Source: an uncultured Coriobacteriaceae bacterium (GTDB lineage Bacteria; Actinomycetota; Coriobacteriia; Coriobacteriales; Eggerthellaceae). From it: a stretch of DNA of 64,000 nucleotides. The stretch is taken from assembly GCA_937937585.1 (NCBI GenBank), contig CALDCB010000005.1:24204-88203 (forward strand), given 5' to 3'. Positions 59,377 through 64,000 of this stretch are shown here, piece after piece. Under the pieces are notes generated by a model that was not told the DNA's origin, searched no databases, and saw only the letters and a list, made by a program, of their open reading frames with translations. A program made the translations under genes and the position numbers. The first letter of the stretch is position 1. Each line of letters starts with the position of its first letter.

Positions 59377-59733
59377 GACGGGGGCATCGGAAGGCGTGAT
59401 GTCGAAGCTCGCCAACTCCACTAGCGAATATCCGTAGTTCGAGCTTGAAGACCGAACCGCGAAGGGCATCCCTCCGCAACGGGCGAGCTCCCGCAGAAAG
59501 ATGTTGCAAGCTGTGGAGGCGTCGAGGCCCATATCCTCCAGAACAGGCTTCGCCTCATCCAACGCCGACTTGTCGAGAGAGACGGCCTCTTTCTCCAAAG
59601 ACGATTCCAGCATCGATGAGATGCCTTGCGAGAAACTGAGCCCTTTGGCCGCGTATTTCGCCGCGACTTTCTCTTTCAAGGCCGGATCGATGCTTATGAG
59701 CGTTTTGGTTTTCGCTGTCTGCCCGGTGGCCAT
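59356..59733 (-). CDS. RelB/RHH-type protein with two DNA-binding-like segments
   Basis: 125 residues. Residues 8-45 (TKTLISIDPALKEKVAAKYA, LSFSQGISSMLE) look like an RHH; residues 58-90 (DEAKPVLEDMGLDASTACNI, FLRELARCGGMPF) match the RelB/DinJ antitoxin second half. So it may be two fused RHH-like units. Start ATG 59733 with GAAGGAG. No adjacent toxin in the same direction within 200 bp. Confidence 0.55.
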   Translation of the reverse strand: MATGQTAKTKTLISIDPALKEKVAAKYAAKGLSFSQGISSMLESSLEKEAVSLDKSALDEAKPVLEDMGLDASTACNIFLRELARCGGMPFAVRSSSSNYGYSLVELASFDITPSDAPVKTQGNR

Positions 59734-59818
59734 ATGCGCTCCTTCACTGAGGATATACTCTAGATATCCAAAGTATACACCTTCCCGCGCGGGAAAGGTG
59801 ACGGAGAGAGGCATGCAC

Positions 59819-59864
59819 GGTACTACAGTACTAAGGTACCATATTGCCTTAGTACTGTAGTACC
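59819..59864. repeat. 46-bp GTAC palindrome
   Basis: Arms GGTACTACAGTACTAAGG (59819-59836) and perfect complement (59847-59864) around a 10-bp centre. Contains AGTACT and GGTACC cores, as in the par repeats. Lies between the promoter region of the RHH/RelB gene and the toxin gene. Confidence 0.75.
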
Positions 59865-59871
59865 CAGATTT

Positions 59872-59940
59872 GATACTCCCCATGCCTGAATGCAGGGGAT
59901 TCTTCCTTTATCGCCGATGGCCTTCCGCCATGGGGGGAGT
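59872..59940. mobile_element. Possible remnant of an IS200/IS605-family end
   Basis: CCCCATGCCTGAATGCAGGGG-type hairpin (59878-59899, interrupted here to CCCC, ATGC, loop, GCA, GGGG) resembles the imperfect hairpins ending IS200/IS605 and TnpB elements. No tnpA or tnpB is present. A second small stem TGGC/GCCA follows at 59918-59930. Confidence 0.3.
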
Positions 59941-59950
59941 CAAATACCCT

Positions 59951-60268
59951 TTAAATCCCCAGCGATGCCCTCAACGCCTCGTCCACTTTGTCCATGTCGT
60001 TGCAGGACAGCTCGCCCAGCTTCTTCCCTAGAGACGACTTCCTCATCGTGACGATCTTGTCGGCCATGACGAAGCAAGGCTTCATCAGGCCGTTTTGCTC
60101 ATCGGGAGAGACGGCGACGTGGGTATCGCATCGAATGGAGCCGTCGGTCGTCAGCAGGCACACGATCGTCGACTCGAAGGAGTCGGTCCCGTCGCTCTGG
60201 ACGACCACAGCGGGCCTCGGCTTCGACGCGTAGCCGGGACCCGCGACGGTCCAGACCTCACCACGCAC
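59951..60268 (-). CDS. MazF/PemK-family endoribonuclease toxin
   Basis: 105 residues: MRGEVWTVAGPGYASKPRPA, VVVQSDGTDSFESTIVCLLT, PCFVMADKIVTMRKSSLGKK and a C-terminal helix (MDKVDEALRASLGI) are the MazF/PemK fold; such toxins cut single-stranded mRNA at short sequences. GTG start at 60268, overlapping the upstream antitoxin gene by 11 bp, a typical toxin-antitoxin coupling. Confidence 0.88.
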   Translation of the reverse strand: MRGEVWTVAGPGYASKPRPAVVVQSDGTDSFESTIVCLLTTDGSIRCDTHVAVSPDEQNGLMKPCFVMADKIVTMRKSSLGKKLGELSCNDMDKVDEALRASLGI

Positions 60269-60500
60269 CGTCGATCACGTCCCTTGCTGCGGCATCGGCG
60301 AAATCGCAGGCCTCCGCCTCGGAAGCGAAGGGCTCGGGAGAGAGCCGCACGTCGAAGGGGAACCCCCCGACATCGTTGAACTTGCGTACGAAGACGTTGA
60401 CGGCGGCCGACGGGCTGATGCCCAGCGCGCTTGCGGTGGCGGCGAATCGCTCCTTGTCCGCAACGTCGACCCTCGCGTTCAATGTTGCTGTAGCAGACAT
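60258..60500 (-). CDS. RelB/DinJ-family antitoxin of the MazF-type toxin
   Basis: 80 residues: MSATATLNARVDVADKERFA, LGISPSAAVNVFVRKFNDVG, GFPFDVRLSPEP is the RelB/DinJ RHH pattern followed by a toxin-binding tail. The ATG at 60500 is preferred over an upstream TTG because GGAGGTT then lies at 6 bases. Pairing a RelB-type antitoxin with a MazF-type toxin, rather than with RelE/YafQ, is a mixed combination. It presumably represses its own promoter. Confidence 0.85.
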   Translation of the reverse strand: MSATATLNARVDVADKERFAATASALGISPSAAVNVFVRKFNDVGGFPFDVRLSPEPFASEAEACDFADAAARDVIDGAW

Positions 60501-60528
60501 ATTCAACCTCCGTTCTCGTTGTACTTGA

Positions 60529-60537
60529 ATTGTAGCA
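60529..60537 (-). promoter_or_regulatory. Extended -10 promoter of the toxin-antitoxin pair
   Basis: On the minus strand TGCTACAAT (TGn + TACAAT) about 30 bp before the antitoxin ATG. No good -35. Confidence 0.45.
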
Positions 60538-60969
60538 CAACGTTGGCAACTGTACTACGTCGCGATCGAAAAACACGCCGTAAAACGGGAAACGGCTTCC
60601 CTTATCACCATTTGCATATTTGCATCTAACCTGAGCCGTCGCTCAATCCGTTTCGTGCCCGCGTATGATTTTCAGCCGTCCAACGTAAGTTTCTTTACCA
60701 GGGACGACGGGAACGCCTTCGATATTGTGAAGCGCTTAGGTTCGCGTTAGATACCTGTGTATGTTTTGTGTCGCTTGCAATCAATCCACGAAGAAAAAGC
60801 AATACATTTCCGAAATGTATTGCCGTATCTCTGAAATATGGCCACCGAATCTCTCTGACCTGGGATTTTACGAAGAATGAGGCGATTTTGACATTTTGAG
60901 TATGTTCCCCCTAGAGTGCCGCCCTAATTAGGAGTTCGTATCAGCTGCACAACTACACGGGAGGCATAT
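60538..60969. other. Intergenic region with a 23-bp palindrome
   Basis: 432 bases without a gene. CAATACATTTC (60800-60810), C, GAAATGTATTG (60812-60822) is a perfect 11-bp inverted repeat, probably an operator for the downstream ParB-like gene. AT-richer than the coding parts. Nothing else recognised. Confidence 0.55.
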
Positions 60970-61800
60970 ATGGGTGGAGAATACGACATCAACAGCCTTA
61001 TTCGTAAGGTGTTTGGTCCGTCGATTCAGATCGGGCTTGACGATATTGAGGACGATTCTCGGTGGCCGATTCCGTCGGTCGGCCTTATTGAGGCCGAGAA
61101 GTGGGTCGCGGGGCCCTTTGCGAGCGCTCCGTTGGTCGTCAGGCGTCTTGGTGGCGGTAAATACGCACCGGTGTCGCCCGTACGGTCCTTCGCCGCGCAC
61201 AAGGCGCTCATCGAGGTAGGCGAAGGGACGGCCCTCACGGTTCATGTCTGCGAGGGACTGCCGGCAGAAGATGCGGTCGCCGTGCACGACGCGGTTGAGT
61301 GGTATGTCGAGCCAGAGCACTCCGGCGACTGGATTCGCCGCTACTTGCCAGCAAGAACCGAGCTCGACCAGTTCAATGGTAATCGCTGGATGAAAGAAGG
61401 ATGTTGTCGCTTCATGGCTGCCGCCTGCGGGACAAACACAAGTGAGCTCAACAAAGTAAAAAATGTTTGTCTCACGGGTGAGCCTGAGGTGGTCGCCTTA
61501 GTGGAGGAGGGCCTGCTTTCTATCCGCGCGGCGAACGATGCGGCCAACCTTTCTGCGGAGAAGCAGCGTGAAGCAGCCAGGGAGATCAGAGAAAAGGAGA
61601 TAAAGGAACCTCGTGACGCCGCCAAGGTGATTCATCGTTTCGCGCCGCCTAAGCTCAGGTCAGTCGGCAAACTGGTTTCGGACGTCGACAACCTTGTCGA
61701 CGCCGTTTTCGAGGGCAGGGTCTCGGTTGGCGTCCAGGAGGCGTTGCGCTTGCAGGCCGCTGTGGGCAACCTAGTCAGTGCCGCGTGCGAAAAGCATTAA
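60970..61800 (+). CDS. ParB/RepB-like DNA-binding protein (tentative)
   Basis: 276 residues. Residues 140-170 (EGCCRFMAAACGTNTSELNK) form a possible HTH, followed by VALVEEGLLSIRAANDAANL and SAEKQREAAREI (176-206), the pattern after the HTH in ParB/KorB/RepB proteins. The N-terminal part (SPVRSFAAHKALIEVGEG) may be a degenerate ParB N domain; the usual GERRYRA box is missing. GGGAGG before the ATG. Unlinked to parA by about 2 kb, so it could act in a second partition or regulatory role. Confidence 0.5.
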   Translation: MGGEYDINSLIRKVFGPSIQIGLDDIEDDSRWPIPSVGLIEAEKWVAGPFASAPLVVRRLGGGKYAPVSPVRSFAAHKALIEVGEGTALTVHVCEGLPAEDAVAVHDAVEWYVEPEHSGDWIRRYLPARTELDQFNGNRWMKEGCCRFMAAACGTNTSELNKVKNVCLTGEPEVVALVEEGLLSIRAANDAANLSAEKQREAAREIREKEIKEPRDAAKVIHRFAPPKLRSVGKLVSDVDNLVDAVFEGRVSVGVQEALRLQAAVGNLVSAACEKH

Positions 61801-61843
61801 GACTTCCATCTTATCGTCGAAAAACAAAAAAAGCCCCGCCTCG

Positions 61844-61880
61844 CGCGCCCGCGTCTATATATCGCGGGCGCGTTTTGTTT
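61844..61880 (+). terminator. Terminator after the ParB-like gene
   Basis: CGCGCCCGCG (61844-61853) pairs with CGCGGGCGCG (61863-61872), followed by TTTTGTTTT. Confidence 0.8.
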
Positions 61881-62013
61881 TGACGCGTGCGCGTCCGCGC
61901 GCGGTGGCACGCCGCGACGGCTCTGCCAAGTCTTTAACCTCGGATTCTCGATGTGTACCATGCGCCGCAACAGCCCGCAGACGGCGCGGGCCGACAGCCA
62001 GGAGGAGGTTGCC

Positions 62014-62168
62014 ATGCGTTACGACGATGCCAGGGCCGCAAACGAGGTCAAGAGCGTCTTCGGAAAACGTACGAGTGCACGCCGGCGAGCGTCTGCGATC
62101 GGCGACACGGCGGGCGCGCGCTCTATTTCGAGGCGGTCGTCCCGAATGTCCCCGCGCCTGCCGAGTAA
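62014..62168 (+). pseudogene. Possible small frameshifted gene
   Basis: AGGAGGAGG at 62000-62008 precedes ATG 62014 (MRYDDARAANEVKSVFGK). At the AAAA run near 62070 the sensible reading shifts by -1 and continues as TYECTPASVCDRRHGGRALY and FEAVVPNVPAPAE to TAA at 62166. The unshifted frame becomes Arg/Ser-rich. A single-base indel or programmed shift are both possible; the gene is not recognised. Confidence 0.35.
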
Positions 62169-62259
62169 CCTCTGCCACCTATATCCGAAAAATGGTATTT
62201 AGGTTCTGACCTGCGGAAGCGTCTGGAAATCCAGCCTGTTTGCGCAACGCCGAGAGAAA

Positions 62260-62310
62260 CCCCAGGTCAGAACCGTATATGGGTTTTCCATATACGGTCA
62301 CGACCTGGGG
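62260..62310. repeat. 51-bp nested palindrome
   Basis: Outer arms CCCCAGGTC/GACCTGGGG (9 bp) and inner arms CCGTATATGG/CCATATACGG (10 bp) around GTTTT, separated by 4-bp non-pairing steps (AGAA, TCAC). Confidence 0.8.
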
Positions 62311-62393
62311 AAACGCAGCCAGGCCTTAACGAGCGCCGCAATGCTGTTCGACATGCTCTGTAGTCGCGTTGTGGGGTTGTGTGAGGCTGGCTA

Positions 62394-62455
62394 GTGTCCA
62401 GTTCTTTTTGACATAACCATCGACTAAGGCGAGTTGTGTTTAAAAAACTGGACAC
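62394..62455. mobile_element. 62-bp element with 10-bp terminal inverted repeats (possible IS3-like remnant)
   Basis: GTGTCCAGTT (62394-62403) then CTTTTTGACA, ending in AAAAAACTGGACAC (62442-62455). The TGTCC...GGACA ends resemble those of IS3-family (IS150 group) elements. No transposase; too short to be autonomous. Confidence 0.35.
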
Positions 62456-62496
62456 AACTGGATTCCGCTGATCGATGGCACATGGCGTGCGACTCG

Positions 62497-62544
62497 CCGT
62501 ATATGGGATTCCCATATACGGTGGCGACCTATGAAAACGCAGCC
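62497..62544. repeat. Second copy of the palindrome plus flank
   Basis: CCGTATATGGG, ATT, CCCATATACGG (62497-62521), then GCGACCT and AAACGCAGCC. The same flank (CGACCT, then GAAACGCAGCC) follows the first palindrome at 62301-62320, so palindrome plus flank form a 48-bp direct repeat 224 bp apart. Confidence 0.7.
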
Positions 62545-62663
62545 CTTTCGCCGGATAGCCGTTCGTCGCGCGTCGGGTTCCTGTCGGGTTCGCGTGATGC
62601 ACGCGAGAGGTTGACCGTGTACCGTCCTATTTGCCGTGCAAAACGACGACGAAAGGAGCGACA

Positions 62664-62882
62664 ATGGTGGACATCGAGGCGACGGATAATCTGGAGGAGG
62701 CGGAGTCGCTGCTGCACGGAGCCTCGCAGATGTTGCAGGCGCTGGCGGCGGAGCCGGATTGTGTGGAGACGGGCGAGTGCCTCGACGTGCTCTCGGGCGT
62801 GGTCGAGGATGCGCTGCGATACGTCCAGGCGGCACGGGGGCGCATCGCCCAAGCAGAAGGAGGGGAGCCTGCGGCTTCCTGA
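62664..62882 (+). CDS. Small hypothetical protein
   Basis: 72 residues: MVDIEATDNLEEAESLLHGA, SQMLQALAAEPDCVETGECL and VEDALRYVQAARGRIAQAEG, predicted all-helical and acidic. AAAGGAG upstream and a terminator directly after it support a real gene. No family recognised; similar short helical proteins are common accessory genes of mobile elements. Confidence 0.65.
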   Translation: MVDIEATDNLEEAESLLHGASQMLQALAAEPDCVETGECLDVLSGVVEDALRYVQAARGRIAQAEGGEPAAS

Positions 62883-62928
62883 TGCGCCTGCTCGCAATCT
62901 CTTCTCAGGAAACCAGGGCAAAACAGCT

Positions 62929-62957
62929 AAGGACTCCCTTTGCGGGAGTCCTTTTTT
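62929..62957 (+). terminator. Rho-independent terminator
   Basis: AAGGACTCCC (62929-62938) pairs with GGGAGTCCTT across TTTGC, followed by TTTT. Confidence 0.88.
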
Positions 62958-63608
62958 AAGATCAAACGCGTCACCCGTTCCTTAGCGACCCCTGCCCGCT
63001 GCTCGCGGGGCCGCATACAGGAACGGGTGCAGGGAGACACGGCCTATCGCCGCCGTTTCCCCCTGCACCCCTTTGCAAGCTCCGAAGGGGCAGCCCCCCT
63101 TCGAACCCCCGATCGTTGAGCGGTGCCCGTCGCTTTCGCAGCCGGCATGCCGGAAGCGCCTCGTTATCCTTGAGCGTCCTCGGCATCTCGACAACGCGCT
63201 TTGCAGCTGCGGAAGCGACCCCGGCCGCCGCTCCCTGCTCAGGCTGCGGCCCTCGCAAGCCCCGCGCCGCCACGGCCCTCCACGACCCTCGGCGCTTCGT
63301 CGACGATGCTCCCGGCAGCGCCCGTGTCGCGCTCGCGCACGGCCTCTCGTCTGCGCGCATACCGGCGAAGCCTCTGCTTGGCGAAGCCTTCCATTCCTCC
63401 TTTTCGGCTCGCACCACGTGGCGCCTTCCACTTCGTGCATCTTTGCACCCTCCCTACGTGTCGCAAGGGTCGCGGAAAACCATCCGCTTCGCGGAAGCTC
63501 AAGCCCTTCGGGTTTCCGCTTTCCCCCTTGCGTCCCTTCGGTGCGGGTGCGTCGAGCACGGCGTAAGGCGCCCGACGGGGCGCGAACCTACAGAGAAGGA
63601 GAAAGGTC
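62958..63608. other. Structured non-coding stretch, candidate transfer origin
   Basis: About 650 bases without a convincing gene; frames on both strands are Arg/Ala/Pro-rich and lack matched ribosome sites. CACCCGTTCCT/AGGAACGGGTG (62972-63029), GGGTGCAGGG/CCCTGCACCC (63026-63070) and CGAAGGGG/CCCCTTCG (63083-63103) form overlapping hairpins, the first two sharing GGGTG so that only one can form. The CTTTGCAAGC-CCGAAGGGG stretch resembles regions beside mobilisation genes in ICEs, so oriT is a hypothesis. Confidence 0.4.
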
Positions 63609-63971
63609 ATGGAAGAACTTCACGCAAAGGCAACGTCGGTAGCAGCGAAGTTTCTCGAGCGCCGCGGTTACGAGGTTCTCGGAACCGAGATCGACACCGA
63701 CGCCGGTATCGTCGACATCCTGGCGATCGACGACAACGAGGACATCGTGCTGGTGGACGTCACGGTTTCGGCCTCGCCTAGCGAGGGGCACCATGTAAGC
63801 AGCCTGAGCAGGGATCAGCGCGAGCGCCAGGCGGCCTACGTCTTGGCAGGCGGGCTGACGGAAGGACGCGCCGATTGCACGGTCCGCTTCGACGAGATCG
63901 CGCTGGTGGTCCTCAATGACAACCGCGGCTTCCTGAGGCATCACGTCAACGCTTGGGGTTCATGTGTCTAA
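63609..63971 (+). CDS. YraN/UPF0102-like protein with altered nuclease site
   Basis: 120 residues. AAKFLERRGYEVLGTEIDTD, GIVDILAI, DIVLVDVTVSASPSEGHHVS and VRFDEIALVVLND follow the YraN endonuclease-like fold (restriction-endonuclease superfamily). The usual G-E-I-D...E-V-K core is G33-I-V-D36...D50-V-T52 here: the Glu and the Lys are replaced, so catalysis is doubtful. AGAAGGAGAAAGG before the ATG. Accessory gene of the element; role unknown. Confidence 0.7.
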   Translation: MEELHAKATSVAAKFLERRGYEVLGTEIDTDAGIVDILAIDDNEDIVLVDVTVSASPSEGHHVSSLSRDQRERQAAYVLAGGLTEGRADCTVRFDEIALVVLNDNRGFLRHHVNAWGSCV

Positions 63972-64000
63972 GACGTTTGCCATTTGCGCAAACACGTGCT

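Larger units (their letters stand above)
62169..62663. other. Non-coding stretch with paired palindromes
   Basis: 495 bases without a credible gene. It holds the 51-bp nested palindrome (62260-62310), a related 25-bp palindrome (62497-62521), and the 62-bp element with GTGTCCAGTT/AACTGGACAC ends (62394-62455). Short frames here are broken and lack ribosome sites. Confidence 0.55.

Noticed and set aside
63073..63642. Open frames on both strands of 62958-63608
   Set aside because: Products are Arg/Ala/Pro-rich, overlap each other on both strands, run across hairpins, and no start has a ribosome site with a recognisable protein behind it.

Overview
The window is GC-rich, densely coding bacterial chromosome with a mobile element at its right end. 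An NlpC/P60 enzyme fused to Cna-B and VaFE (ester-bond) repeats, a SecD-SecF fusion, an actinobacterial-style AddAB pair, HI0933-type and COG2509-type flavoproteins, a GAAC-N4-GTTC SOS box and possible leaderless genes together suggest a Gram-positive actinobacterium of class Coriobacteriia, most likely an Eggerthellaceae member close to Slackia. That placement is inference; no rRNA or tRNA gene is present to confirm it.

Layout. 1-3828 (minus): a very large secreted surface protein running off the left edge. 4219-9962: glmS, acpS with an acidic N-terminal extension, nnrD and ligA. 10193-13176: glutaredoxin-like protein (minus), gamma-carbonic-anhydrase-like protein, SPFH/band-7 protein and yebC. 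13298-16035: ruvC-ruvA-ruvB Holliday junction operon plus a small unknown gene. 16238-16441: cold-shock protein. 16646-19855: queuosine genes queA and queH (minus) divergent from tgt. 19986-23076: secDF and a DUF1292 gene. 23206-29597: addB-addA under a LexA-box-like palindrome. 29608-30621 (minus): a degenerate hybrid-cluster-protein relative. 30830-37164: two flavoproteins, a TsaC/Sua5-alpha/beta hydrolase fusion and glpK. 37391-39666: rpiB, glyA and a dCMP deaminase. 39869-46969: complete F1Fo ATP synthase operon (I-like, B, E, F, H, A, G, D, C). 47077-47976 (minus): BspA-type leucine-rich repeat protein. 48128-55984: dnaE, truA, a small ORF, asnB and ychF.

From about 56050 to the right edge the content changes to an integrative or plasmid-like element: tyrosine recombinase, small ribbon-helix-helix/RelB-type proteins, a ParA ATPase followed by an overlapping small RHH protein, a RelB-type antitoxin/MazF toxin pair, a ParB/RepB-like protein, a highly structured non-coding stretch that could be a transfer origin, and a YraN-like protein with altered catalytic residues. 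The element is packed with GTAC-centred palindromes, a duplicated two-block promoter-proximal repeat and a nested 51-bp palindrome with a second partial copy.

The points most worth following are: the TsaC-hydrolase fusion coupled to glpK; the par region with its iterated GTAC palindromes; the hybrid-cluster-like protein that has lost its cluster ligands; the SOS-box palindrome on the addBA promoter with a probable leaderless start; and the paired palindromes at 62260-62544.
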